Source: Blastomonas natatoria
GTDB taxonomy: Bacteria > Pseudomonadota > Alphaproteobacteria > Sphingomonadales > Sphingomonadaceae
Length of the DNA: 64,000 bases
Direction of reading: 5' to 3'
NCBI RefSeq assembly: GCF_003201955.1
Contig: NZ_QJJM01000004.1
Coordinates: 1 to 64,000 of the forward strand
The notes beneath the pieces are model-generated. The model was given only the letters and a program-made list of their open reading frames with translations. It ran no database searches and was not told the origin of the DNA. Positions 1 to 8,342 of the stretch are shown here, piece by piece. The first letter of the stretch is position 1; every line of letters begins with the position of its first letter. The position numbers were made by a program, and so were the translations under genes.

Positions 1-165
1 GGCTCCGTTGGGGGCCTCAAAACTTATCGAAAAACAGAAAACTATTTGAATGCAAGGGGATACGCCAATGTTCCAAATCCTGCCACCCCAGCCAGCGCGG
101 CAAAAGACCCGGGATGAACCATTCTGCAATTGCCGCGGCCTTGCCGGGATGCTTAATGTTCCGCC

Positions 166-3100
166 ATGGGGGACGCTTCGACACAGCACCAGATTGACGC
201 ATTTATCGCCCAATGGCGCGATACGGGCGGGTCGGAGCTGGCGAACACGCAGAGCTTCATAAACGGCCTGTGCGCGCTGATCGGCGTGCCCGCACCCGAT
301 GGCAGCCGCACCGACGACGCGCACAACGATTATGTGTTCGAGCGCCGCGTGTTTCAGGACAATGGTGACGGCACGCAGAGCTTCGGCCGCATCGACTGCT
401 ACAAGCGCGACTGCTTCATCCTCGAGGCCAAGCAGGGCAGCGAGGGCGACCGCGCCGCAGCCGCGCGCGGTGAGGACGATCTCGACCTGTTCGGCCAGTC
501 CGCCAGCGCCCGCGTCAAGCGCGGCACCGCACGGCGCGGCACGCCCGGCTGGACCCGCGCAATGCTGCAGGCCAAGGGCCAGGCCGAACGCTATGCCAAG
601 GCGCTGCCGACCGATCATGGCTGGCCGCCGATCCTGCTGATCGCCGATATCGGCTATTGCATCGACGTCTACGCCGATTTCACCGGCACCGGCAAGGCCT
701 ATGCCCAGTTCCCCGACCGCGCGTCATACCGCATCATGCTGGACGACCTGCGCGACGACAAGGTGCGCGAGCGGCTGGCGCTCATCTGGACCAATCCAAA
801 AGCGCTCGATCCTTCCACCCGCGCGGCCAAGGCGACGCGCGAAATTGCCGACTATCTCGCCACCATCTCGAAACGGCTCGAAGCGCGCGGGCATAATGCC
901 GAGGCCGTCAGCGGCTTCCTGATGCGCCTGTTGTTCACGATGTTCGCCGAGGATACCGGCGTGCTGCTGCCCAGAAAGTCGTTCACCGAGCTTCTGAAGG
1001 GCCAGCTCGACCATCCCGAACACCTGCACCACCAGCTGACCGCCTTGTGGACCGCGATGGACAAGGGCGAGTTCGCCCCGTCGCTCGGCATCCCGGTCAA
1101 GCATTTCAACGGATATCTGTTCAAGTCGCGCGAGGCGCTGCCGCTGGAACGCGAGGAGCTGCTGGTGCTGATCGAGGCGGCGGGCAAGGACTGGACCGAG
1201 GTCGAGCCCGCGATCTTCGGGACTTTGCTCGAACGCGCGCTCAACCCCAAGGAACGCGCCAAGCTGGGCGCGCATTACACCCCGCGCGCCTATGTCGAGC
1301 GGCTGATCGCGCCGACCATCATGGAACCGCTGCGCAGCGACTGGGACGGGGTGCGAGGTGCGGTGGAAAGCCTGATGGGCGAGGACAAGGTCGATGCCGC
1401 CCGCGCCGTCGTCGAAGGCTTCCACGCCCAGCTCGCGCAGACCAAGGTGCTCGATCCCGCCTGCGGCACCGGCAACTTCCTCTATGTCGCCATGGCGCGG
1501 ATGAAGGAGCTGGAGGGCGAGGTGCTGGAGCTGCTCGCCGAGCTGGGCGACAACCAGTATCTGGCCGAGCTGTCCGGTCACACGATCACGCCCGAGAACT
1601 TCCTCGGCATCGAGATCAACCCGCGCGCGGCGGCGATTGCGCAGCTGGTGCTGTGGATCGGCTATCTGCAATGGCATTTCCGCGTCAACGGCAAGGACCG
1701 CAGCCCGCCCGAGCCGATCCTGAAAGACATCCGCACCATCGAGAATCGCGACGCGCTGATCGAATATGACAGGCGCGAACTGGTGAAGGACGAGAACGGC
1801 AGGCCCGTCACCCGCTGGGATGGCGAGACGATGAAGCTGCACCCCGTGACCGGGCGCAAGGTGCCCGACGAGGACGCGCGGGTGGAGGTGTACCGCTATG
1901 TGAACCCGCGCGCGGCGAAATGGCCCAAGGCGGATTTCATCGTCGGCAACCCGCCGTTCATTGGTAACAAGCGGATGCGTGATCGATTGGGAAGAGAGTA
2001 TGTCGATGCGCTTTTTGGATGCTATGACAGCCCTCAATCCATTGATCTAGTTATGTTTTGGTGGGACATTGCAGGCACCCTTGTTCGGCAAGGTCAAGCT
2101 AAGCGGCTCGGGTTCATCACTACCAATTCGCTCACTCAGACTTTCAATCGGAAAATTTTGTCGCGCCATTTAGCTCGCAATGGTGAAATGCACCTCGTTT
2201 TCGGTATTGGTGATCACCCCTGGATCGATGAAGCTGGCTCTGCTGCAGTCCGAGTTGCTATGTCTGTAGCAGCGCATGGTCCCGGCACAGGCCAGTCAAT
2301 CGAGGTTTTACAAGAATCAGGCGTCCCGGGCGAGGAGGTTTTGGCTCGCCGGGTTGGGCTGCTGGGGGCTAACTTGGAAATCGGAGCGAACCTCCTGCAG
2401 GCCTCGCGTCTTAAAGCAAATTCTGGGTTGGCGTCGCTGGGGTCAACCCTGATCGGCCAAGGCTTCTTGCTTGAACAGTCAGACGCATACGCACTTACCG
2501 ACGCGGAGCCAATATCAAGCGAACTCGTTCGACCTTATCTGAGCGGGCGCGACATCACAACGCGAGACCGGAGGCAATTAGTGATTGATGCCTTTGGGAT
2601 CACCGAGGAAGCCCTACGATCCCGATATCCCCACACTTACCAATATTTGAAAAATGCAGTGTTTCCGGATCGCCAAACGAATGCGCGCAAGTCCTACCGG
2701 ACCAACTGGTGGATCCACGGGGAGCCCCGGAGCGAGCTGAGGCTGGCGTTATCCGGTCTGTCTCGATATTTGGTCACAGCCCGGACCGCCAAACATCGCA
2801 TGATGACATTCATGCCGTCATCGACACTGGCCGAGAGCCGCGTGGTGGCGATTGCGCTTGATGACGATTTGCATCTCGGCATTCTAAGTTCACGAGTTCA
2901 TTCCGCATGGTGCGTAGCATGGGGGGCTAAACAAGGGATAGGTAACGACCTGAACTACAACGTAGGCGAGTGCTTCGACCCCTTCCCCTTCCCCGCCGAT
3001 GTTCCCGAGCAGCTCAAGGACCGCATCCGCACCGAGGCCGAGGCGCTCGACGCCCTGCGCAAGCGCGTCCTCGCCGCGCATGAGGACCTGACGCTGACCA

Positions 3101-3639
3101 AGCTCTACAACGTGCTCGAAGCCTTGCGAGCCAATGATGGACGGGGCCGCGCGCTGACCGATCAGGAGCGCGACACGCATGATCGCGGGCTGGTCACGCT
3201 CATCCGCCAGCATCATGATGCCATCGACGCGCTGGTCGCCGAGGCCTATGGCTGGCCGGTGGACCTGTCCGACGAGGACATCCTCACCCGGCTGGTCGCG
3301 CTCAACAAGGAACGCGCCGCCGAGGAGGCACGCGGCCTGATCCGCTATCTGCGCCCCGAACTTCAGGACCCCGGTTATGCCGCCCCTGTCAACCAGACGC
3401 TCGATTTCGGCGAGGCGGCGGTCGTCCTGCCCGACAATATCATCGCCTGGCCCAAGACGCTGCCCGAACAGGTCAGCGCCGTGCAGTCCATCCTCACCGC
3501 CGCCCCCGCACCGCTGGCTGCGCAGGACATCGCCCGCAGCTTCAAGGGCAAGCGCGCCGCCACCGTCCGCCCGGTGCTCGAATCGCTGGCGATGCTGGGC
3601 ATGGCCCGGCGGCTCAAGGACGGGCGGTATGCGGCGTGA
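166..3639 (+). CDS. Single-chain type II restriction-modification enzyme (N6-adenine DNA methyltransferase with N-terminal nuclease domain)
   Basis: A 1157-residue protein of the type IIG/IIL architecture, in which one chain cuts and methylates DNA. An N-terminal PD-(D/E)XK-like nuclease core is visible as RID (D77) followed by EAK (E87, K89). A helical connector leads to a gamma-class amino-methyltransferase with SAM motif I DPACGTGNF (about 430-438) and catalytic motif NPPF (595-598). The region after the NPPF motif to about residue 940 should hold the rest of the methyltransferase and the target-recognition domain; the last 200 residues are helical. The start lacks a clear Shine-Dalgarno sequence. 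Base composition drops sharply just after NPPF and recovers near residue 940, which suggests a swapped specificity segment. No partner subunit is adjacent. A 278-nt near copy of codons about 112-203 lies at 19508. Whether it cleaves DNA is inferred from motifs only. Confidence 0.9.
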   Translation: MGDASTQHQIDAFIAQWRDTGGSELANTQSFINGLCALIGVPAPDGSRTDDAHNDYVFERRVFQDNGDGTQSFGRIDCYKRDCFILEAKQGSEGDRAAAARGEDDLDLFGQSASARVKRGTARRGTPGWTRAMLQAKGQAERYAKALPTDHGWPPILLIADIGYCIDVYADFTGTGKAYAQFPDRASYRIMLDDLRDDKVRERLALIWTNPKALDPSTRAAKATREIADYLATISKRLEARGHNAEAVSGFLMRLLFTMFAEDTGVLLPRKSFTELLKGQLDHPEHLHHQLTALWTAMDKGEFAPSLGIPVKHFNGYLFKSREALPLEREELLVLIEAAGKDWTEVEPAIFGTLLERALNPKERAKLGAHYTPRAYVERLIAPTIMEPLRSDWDGVRGAVESLMGEDKVDAARAVVEGFHAQLAQTKVLDPACGTGNFLYVAMARMKELEGEVLELLAELGDNQYLAELSGHTITPENFLGIEINPRAAAIAQLVLWIGYLQWHFRVNGKDRSPPEPILKDIRTIENRDALIEYDRRELVKDENGRPVTRWDGETMKLHPVTGRKVPDEDARVEVYRYVNPRAAKWPKADFIVGNPPFIGNKRMRDRLGREYVDALFGCYDSPQSIDLVMFWWDIAGTLVRQGQAKRLGFITTNSLTQTFNRKILSRHLARNGEMHLVFGIGDHPWIDEAGSAAVRVAMSVAAHGPGTGQSIEVLQESGVPGEEVLARRVGLLGANLEIGANLLQASRLKANSGLASLGSTLIGQGFLLEQSDAYALTDAEPISSELVRPYLSGRDITTRDRRQLVIDAFGITEEALRSRYPHTYQYLKNAVFPDRQTNARKSYRTNWWIHGEPRSELRLALSGLSRYLVTARTAKHRMMTFMPSSTLAESRVVAIALDDDLHLGILSSRVHSAWCVAWGAKQGIGNDLNYNVGECFDPFPFPADVPEQLKDRIRTEAEALDALRKRVLAAHEDLTLTKLYNVLEALRANDGRGRALTDQERDTHDRGLVTLIRQHHDAIDALVAEAYGWPVDLSDEDILTRLVALNKERAAEEARGLIRYLRPELQDPGYAAPVNQTLDFGEAAVVLPDNIIAWPKTLPEQVSAVQSILTAAPAPLAAQDIARSFKGKRAATVRPVLESLAMLGMARRLKDGRYAA

Positions 3640-3732
3640 AGCGCAGTGGCGGCACGGCCGGGCGCCCCATGGGACACCTTTCGATGAGACATTGGAGACC
3701 CATTCAGAACCGCTCGAATCTGTGCTCTGCGC

Positions 3733-4161
3733 CTAGATATCTGCTTGAGCGCGCTGTCGAGCGAATTCCGCAAGCGCCGATTGCAGATCGGTGTAGACGT
3801 ACTTGCCGACGAAATACTGCTTCATCACCCGAGAGGTAATCCGCGATGGAACTGATGCCGGGCGGACAGGGTGTCGGAGGGCACCGCCTTCGTTTTCCCA
3901 CGAACTTGTCGTGGGCGCCGGCATGGGCCCGACATCGCCCGTGTTTTGGGGTTTGCTATCGTCTGCCCCAATGATGACCGTTGTTGTTTCGTTGTCCTGA
4001 AGCTCGCGACCCGAGGTGCGCAGCCTTTGCTGAAGCTTGCGGATCTTCTCCGCATAGAGGCGCACCTTGTCGAAATGTCGGTCTTGGTTCTCGCCGTTTT
4101 CGGACGCGCTGGCTTTCATGGCAGCCACTTGCTGCCGAGCGAAAAGTTCGTTGAGGTCCAT
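3733..4161 (-). CDS. Hypothetical protein with N-terminal coiled coil
   Basis: Encodes 142 residues that I do not recognise as a named family. The first 60 residues are charged and heptad-like (KVRLYAEKIRKLQQRL), which suggests a coiled coil. The middle is low-complexity and proline/serine-rich, and the C-terminal 40 residues (KQYFVGKYVYTDLQSALAEF) look like a small folded module. I chose the internal ATG at MDLNELF because an AAGGACGGG ribosome-binding site precedes it; a longer frame would read through the palindrome after the cold-shock gene. It lies downstream of that gene on the same strand and may be co-transcribed. Two tandem copies of an 11-nt sequence sit just upstream of its start. 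Function is unknown. Confidence 0.6.
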   Translation of the reverse strand: MDLNELFARQQVAAMKASASENGENQDRHFDKVRLYAEKIRKLQQRLRTSGRELQDNETTTVIIGADDSKPQNTGDVGPMPAPTTSSWENEGGALRHPVRPASVPSRITSRVMKQYFVGKYVYTDLQSALAEFARQRAQADI

Positions 4162-4173
4162 CGTGCCCGTCCT

Positions 4174-4197
4174 TGTCTGAAATCCCTGTCTGAAATC
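4174..4197. repeat. Tandem 11-nt direct repeat upstream of hypothetical gene
   Basis: TGTCTGAAATC occurs at 4174-4184 and again at 4187-4197, a 13-nt period, within 40 nt upstream of the start codon at 4161. It could be a regulator site or a recent slippage product. Only the repeat itself is seen. Confidence 0.6.
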
Positions 4198-4217
4198 TGG
4201 TGCCAGGCGTTCTGCAT

Positions 4218-4251
4218 ATATTGGGAGCCCTTGATATCGGGCTCCCAATAT
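4218..4251. terminator. Perfect 13-bp inverted repeat after the cold-shock gene
   Basis: ATATTGGGAGCCC (4218-4230) and its exact complement (4239-4251) flank an 8-nt loop. It lies 10 nt past the cold-shock stop codon, where a transcription terminator is expected, but no U-tract follows on the minus strand. It may instead stabilise or attenuate read-through mRNA for the downstream hypothetical gene. Confidence 0.5.
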
Positions 4252-4260
4252 CGGCACAGA

Positions 4261-4503
4261 TCAGGTGGCCTGCTTGGTTGCCGACTCGTGCTGCCCCTGC
4301 TGCATTTGCAGCTTGGTCGCATGCGTCTTCCCGCCGTCTGCCTGAACGGTTTCATATTCGAAACGCTGTCCAGCCTTCGGCTCCTGCGCCTGCTCCTGCA
4401 GATCCGCCTTGATGAACGCCAGCGCGCTGCCACCGGTTTCCGGTGAAATCATGCCAACGCCCTTGCGGCTGTCATAGCTGTAGATTTTGCCAAAATTGCT
4501 CAT
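4261..4503 (-). CDS. Divergent cold-shock domain protein (CspA-like)
   Basis: Encodes 80 residues with the size and overall pattern of a single cold-shock beta-barrel: an opening strand GKIYSYDSRKG, a central ALAFIKADL strand, and AGQRFEYETV. Canonical CspA proteins bind nucleic acid through aromatic residues in RNP1 (KGFGFI) and RNP2 (VFVH). Here the matching stretches read KGVGMI and LAFIK, so most stacking aromatics are absent. The Q-rich tail replaces the usual A-N-V ending. The start is the ATG preceded by AAAGGAA; an upstream in-frame ATG has no such site. Its leader is exceptionally AT-rich, in keeping with cold-shock genes that have long structured 5' UTRs. It probably binds RNA or ssDNA, with altered affinity. 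Confidence 0.8.
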   Translation of the reverse strand: MSNFGKIYSYDSRKGVGMISPETGGSALAFIKADLQEQAQEPKAGQRFEYETVQADGGKTHATKLQMQQGQHESATKQAT

Positions 4504-4757
4504 AGCGACATTCCTTTCTTGCACACATCCAGGCGAAATTGCCCGGATATTGTTCAACTAAAATGCGATGCATAGAGATGGAATTTGAGATTTTCCTAAC
4601 TTTTCTACAAATCTATTTATAGTCATAACAGATATGGATATTTTATCCCATAATTCAACCTTGCCACAGCAATATAATTATTAGAATACATCATTATATA
4701 TTATGGAAATTTTCATGTTTTTTCGAAAACATCACAAACGATTTTTATCGATTAGTT
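4504..4757 (-). promoter_or_regulatory. AT-rich leader/promoter region of the cold-shock gene
   Basis: Hand counts of three successive 60-nt blocks from 4561 give 28%, 30% and 23% GC, against 63-73% in nearby genes. The stretch ends at the cold-shock gene start and contains no ORF. A long AT-rich 5' UTR or promoter is the simplest reading, as known for cspA-type mRNAs. From 4758 to 4973 I see no gene. Confidence 0.6.
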
Positions 4758-4973
4758 TTGGTGGCTCTGCGTGACATGGCGTCGGGGAATGTCTTGGCTA
4801 CAAGTCCGTCGCAGAATCTTACAGCCATTCCGGAGATGCCCGCAAACGGCCCTGGCCCACGGTTGCCGCTCCGCGCCTGCCGCCTTGCGGATGTTGTAGC
4901 TGGAGACTTTCGGGGTTGCGGATTGATCGGCAGTCATGCGGGGGGGTCCGACGACAGGCAGCGTCGAGAATGC

Positions 4974-6077
4974 TCAGCCTTTGCAGTCACGATCCCTGGT
5001 CGCAGCGATGCCGACCTTCGAATCGCGGCGATAGATGTCCGGCTGGAAAGCGATAGTCCCATCGGCATCGGGAGCGGCGGTGAAATAGGCGAGATAGATC
5101 GGCATGGCACTGGCGAGATCGAAGGTGACGGTTTTGGCCGATCGCACGGTTGCCGCGATCTCGCTCCTGGTCTTGCTGCCTTCGAGCAGCGCGGTGGCAA
5201 ATCCGAGCGCATCTGCAATGCGCACGCAGCCATGGCTGAACGCCCGTGTCTCCTTGGCGAAAAGCTGCCTGCTGGGCGTGTCGTGGACATAGACGCTATA
5301 GGGATTGGGCATGACCAGCTTCATCTGACCGAGTGCGTTGCCAGGGCCCGGCTTTTGCCGCCACTGTCCGTTCGACTTCACGTACCCCTGGCTGGCTGCA
5401 AAACGCCCGCCCTTTTCGCGAACGATGCTGGCGGGAATGTTCCACCATGGGTTGAGGGTGATTCCGGTGATCTGCGCCGCAAAAACCGGCGTGGGGGTCG
5501 ATGCCTTGCCCACGATCACCCGCCATGTCCGTTCCGGTCGCCCGGCCATCGCCAACCGCGCCTCGAAGAATGCAGCATTCACCAGAACGTAGTTTTCGCC
5601 GAGGCTTCGAGGCATCCAGCGCCACCGTTCCATGTTGCGCGCGATCACGGCCTTGCGGGTGCGGTCCGTTTCGGTCGCATAGGCGGCGCGCAATGCGGCA
5701 TAGTCGGGATGGGCCGGGCGCATCTCGATGAAAAACCTCGCCAGTGTGTCTTCTGCCAGGCTACGGTGCAGCATTTCCCGCACATCGGTTTGCTCGTCAG
5801 TGTCGGCAATCTGCCAGCTTGCCTTCTGTTTGGCTGTGGACATGCCCAGCAGATGCAGGCGGGCAAGCGCGAGCGCCAGGGTATCTGCTGTCGCGTCCCG
5901 TGCCGGTCCGGGGCCGTCGCGCAATCCGGCGTCAAGCTCAGAGGTGTCGAGCACCGGAAGCCCGTCTTCGGGTGCGCTGGCGACGAACTCGCGCAACTGC
6001 CGGACCTGATCGGCACTCCACCCGGAGGCGTGCGCACCTGGCATGCTGCGAAAGTCAGACTCGCAAGGGCAAGGCAT
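4974..6077 (-). CDS. L,D-transpeptidase (YcbB/YkuD type) with apparent 5' frameshift
   Basis: The protein carries a C-terminal L,D-transpeptidase domain with the catalytic signature SHGCVRI, the cysteine being the nucleophile that forms 3-3 peptidoglycan cross-links or attaches proteins to the wall. Upstream lie a scaffold region and a GITLNPWWNIPASI segment typical of the YcbB family. Such enzymes work in the periplasm, but the first residues of this frame (MPCPCESDF) are not a signal peptide. A convincing lipoprotein signal, MNACLALASLTFAAC, exists one frame away starting at 6100. A one-base change around 6030-6050 would join the two. So the gene is either frameshifted (1127 nt from 6100 to the stop, one short of a multiple of three) or contains a sequence error. 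A second transpeptidase gene diverges next door. Confidence 0.8.
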   Translation of the reverse strand: MPCPCESDFRSMPGAHASGWSADQVRQLREFVASAPEDGLPVLDTSELDAGLRDGPGPARDATADTLALALARLHLLGMSTAKQKASWQIADTDEQTDVREMLHRSLAEDTLARFFIEMRPAHPDYAALRAAYATETDRTRKAVIARNMERWRWMPRSLGENYVLVNAAFFEARLAMAGRPERTWRVIVGKASTPTPVFAAQITGITLNPWWNIPASIVREKGGRFAASQGYVKSNGQWRQKPGPGNALGQMKLVMPNPYSVYVHDTPSRQLFAKETRAFSHGCVRIADALGFATALLEGSKTRSEIAATVRSAKTVTFDLASAMPIYLAYFTAAPDADGTIAFQPDIYRRDSKVGIAATRDRDCKG

Positions 6078-6175
6078 GCGTTCATCCGGCTTTTCGACAT
6101 TTTTGGTTCGCCTGTTTGCGCTTTGCGGTAAGCGTGATTACCTGCACACTATCAGAACGCGCTGGCGACATATCT

Positions 6176-6775
6176 ATGAAACTCACACGACGCCACTTTG
6201 TCGGGGCTTTGGGGCTTGGATCCCTGGGAATGGCCGTGCCTTCGGCATTTGCCGCTGCGCGATCATCCCCCACGCCAGACCTGCTTGGTCAGGCCAAGGC
6301 CGCTCTGGATCAACACAAGACAAAGGTGCTGCACAGGGATTTCATCGGTCTTGTCGATTTCGCAGCGCCATCAGGAAAGCCGCGCTTTCAGGTGGTCGAT
6401 CTGGCCAATGGCCGGATCGTCGCCAACAGCCTTGTTGCGCACGGGCGTGGATCAGACCCCGCGAATACCGGATTTCTCCAGCGTTTCTCCAACGATCCCG
6501 GCTCGAACGCATCGTCGGGCGGCAGCTTCCTCATGGGCGAAACCTATATCGGCAAATATGGACGCTCTGCTCGCCTCCACGGGCTTGAGCCCCAGAACGA
6601 CATGGCCTTTGCACGCGCGATCGTCATCCACAGTGCCGATTATGTCAGCCAGGCGATGGCCGCCGCGTCCGGCAGGGTCGGGCGAAGCTTCGGGTGCTTC
6701 ACGGTACCGCATGACGATATCGGCACGGTGCTGGCTTTGCTGGGGCCCGGCAGGCTGCTCTATTCGGCCAGATAA
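6176..6775 (+). CDS. Exported murein L,D-transpeptidase catalytic-domain protein
   Basis: Encodes 199 residues beginning with a twin-arginine-like signal (KLTRRHFVGALGLGSLGMA) and an AFA cleavage site. The mature part matches the murein L,D-transpeptidase catalytic-domain family (YkuD-like). The active-site region HSADYVSQ is followed by RVGRSFGCFTVP, where the cysteine of SFGCF is the expected nucleophile and the histidine of IVIHS its partner. The protein is short, essentially a lone catalytic domain. The start is the ATG before the signal; the open frame continues far upstream only as the shadow of the neighbouring gene. It sits divergently from the larger transpeptidase, so the two may share a promoter region. 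Peptidoglycan remodelling in the periplasm is the likely role. Confidence 0.85.
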   Translation: MKLTRRHFVGALGLGSLGMAVPSAFAAARSSPTPDLLGQAKAALDQHKTKVLHRDFIGLVDFAAPSGKPRFQVVDLANGRIVANSLVAHGRGSDPANTGFLQRFSNDPGSNASSGGSFLMGETYIGKYGRSARLHGLEPQNDMAFARAIVIHSADYVSQAMAAASGRVGRSFGCFTVPHDDIGTVLALLGPGRLLYSAR

Positions 6776-7181
6776 AGACCTGCGGGCAACGGGTATGGCG
6801 TCGGGTGGCCTTCATTTGCCGGCGATAGACCCGGCTGGTTACGGCGGACCTGCGTCCAAACAGAGTTTTGTGGGTCGCATTTGATTGGTGCCCTGTCAAC
6901 TGGCCGCTTGATTGATCGAGCGAAGTGATAGCTCGGCAAGCAAGCGAGTGAACGACTCGCCTGCCATCCCAAAGTGTCGGGTTTTGGCTAGAACATGCCT
7001 TTGCATCTCAGCGCGGGCTTGACGGCTCTGTCCCAAGACTTTCCGGCAGCTCCTGCGCAGACCCCGTCATTCATTTACGCCAATTTGAACGTCTGCCCAG
7101 GCCGAGAGCCGCCATGCCCTGCTTATGACCCCAGCTCGGTGGAACCTTGGAACCCAAGCCCTGACAGATCGCGAGAACGGC
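6776..7181. other. Intergenic stretch with two small hairpins, no gene seen
   Basis: No convincing reading frame. Two adjacent short inverted repeats are visible: CGAGC/GCTCG (6917-6935) and GCGAGT/ACTCGC (6944-6960, 5-nt loop). They might end transcription from one or both convergent neighbours, but no T-tract follows. Confidence 0.4.
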
Positions 7182-8234
7182 TCACTGCACGGGCGCGATA
7201 TCGCCGATCGGACTGCCCCACGAGCCGATGCCCAGAAAAATCGTCCCGGCCATCATCGACATGAGCAGGGTCAGGATCAGCAACCACACCAGCATGATCC
7301 CCATCGTCATTCTCCAGCTTTTCGGGGGCAGGCCCTGGAACAGGAAGGTGAGAATTCCCGCAACGTTCACGCACACGAGATTGACCGTGAACAAGAACAT
7401 GGCGCTTGCGCCTGCATGCGGTAACCCCGCTCCGGTATACATGCCTGCCGCAGTCAAAGGGGGAACCAGCGCTACCGCGACCATTACACCGACGAGGGAG
7501 AGCGAAGCTCCCCGGCTGAAGGCAAGCACTCCAGCCGCCCCGCAGGCGAGCGCCAGTGCAATGTCGGAGGGCTGGACCAGTGTCCGGTTCCGCAATTCAG
7601 AGGCCTGAGGGTCAATCGGGAGGATAGCACCGATGACCACGCCTGACAGCACCGCCAGCGCGCATCCGAGCGCGAGGGTGATGATCGCTTGGCGGCCAAG
7701 CTTCCAATTGCCCACCGTTGCCGCCAGCGCAATTCCCATTGTCGGCCCGAGCAGGGGGGCAATGATCATCGCGCCGATAACGACAGCTACCTGTCCGCTG
7801 CGCATTCCAAGCCCGGCGATGATGGCCGAGAACATAACGGTCAACACGAAGGAGGGACGGATCTGCAAGCTCTGGGCTATGTCGTCGTAGATCTCGTCGG
7901 TGCTCAGGCGGTCGCGGCTGAAGAAGCGTTCCAGCCGGGTCGGCGGCGGCAGATCAGACGCCAGCGGCAATTCGGTGGTCGGATCTTCTTCGATCGCCGG
8001 AAACACGGCTTCAAGCAGGGCGACGTGCGCCGTAAAGGACGGCGCTGCCGCGAACGCTTCTTCCAGCTCGATGAGCAGTCGTTCTGTGTAACGTTGCTGG
8101 ACGATGCAAGTGTATTTCTCCTGCGCGCCAGGCAAGGTTTCGCGCCAGAACCTTCGTGTGTGGCGCGGCAGGATTGTTTCCAGACGCTCGATCTGGTCTT
8201 CCGGCAGGTAGATCTGAACAATTCTGGCTGACAT
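7182..8234 (-). CDS. DUF389 (TIGR00341) family membrane protein
   Basis: Encodes 350 residues with the DUF389 organisation: a soluble N-terminal domain of about 110 residues (ARIVQIYLPEDQIERLETIL), then several membrane segments holding the conserved VVIGAMIIAPLLGP motif, a further glycine-rich pair (SLVGVMVAVALVPPLTAAG), and a C-terminal hydrophobic hairpin. The family is widespread but its transported substrate is not established. I chose the ATG at MSARIVQ because residues before it do not belong to the family and a purine-rich GAGGGTAG lies upstream. It runs in the same direction as cytochrome b561, the VIT transporter and katG, though the gaps are large enough for separate promoters. Confidence 0.85.
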   Translation of the reverse strand: MSARIVQIYLPEDQIERLETILPRHTRRFWRETLPGAQEKYTCIVQQRYTERLLIELEEAFAAAPSFTAHVALLEAVFPAIEEDPTTELPLASDLPPPTRLERFFSRDRLSTDEIYDDIAQSLQIRPSFVLTVMFSAIIAGLGMRSGQVAVVIGAMIIAPLLGPTMGIALAATVGNWKLGRQAIITLALGCALAVLSGVVIGAILPIDPQASELRNRTLVQPSDIALALACGAAGVLAFSRGASLSLVGVMVAVALVPPLTAAGMYTGAGLPHAGASAMFLFTVNLVCVNVAGILTFLFQGLPPKSWRMTMGIMLVWLLILTLLMSMMAGTIFLGIGSWGSPIGDIAPVQ

Positions 8235-8342
8235 CGATGCATCTACCCTCGGGCTTCGACCCGACGTTAACATCTCGAGCGAGCATATTCACGTAAGCCA
8301 GAAAATTGCCGAAAAATTATCAAAGGATCGGTGTCATCTCCA

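Noticed and set aside
724-2037. Long minus-strand frame of 437 codons inside the restriction-modification gene
   Set aside because: It is a mirror of the GC-rich coding strand; no family motif, arginine/glutamine-rich composition, and the plus-strand protein has full catalytic motifs.
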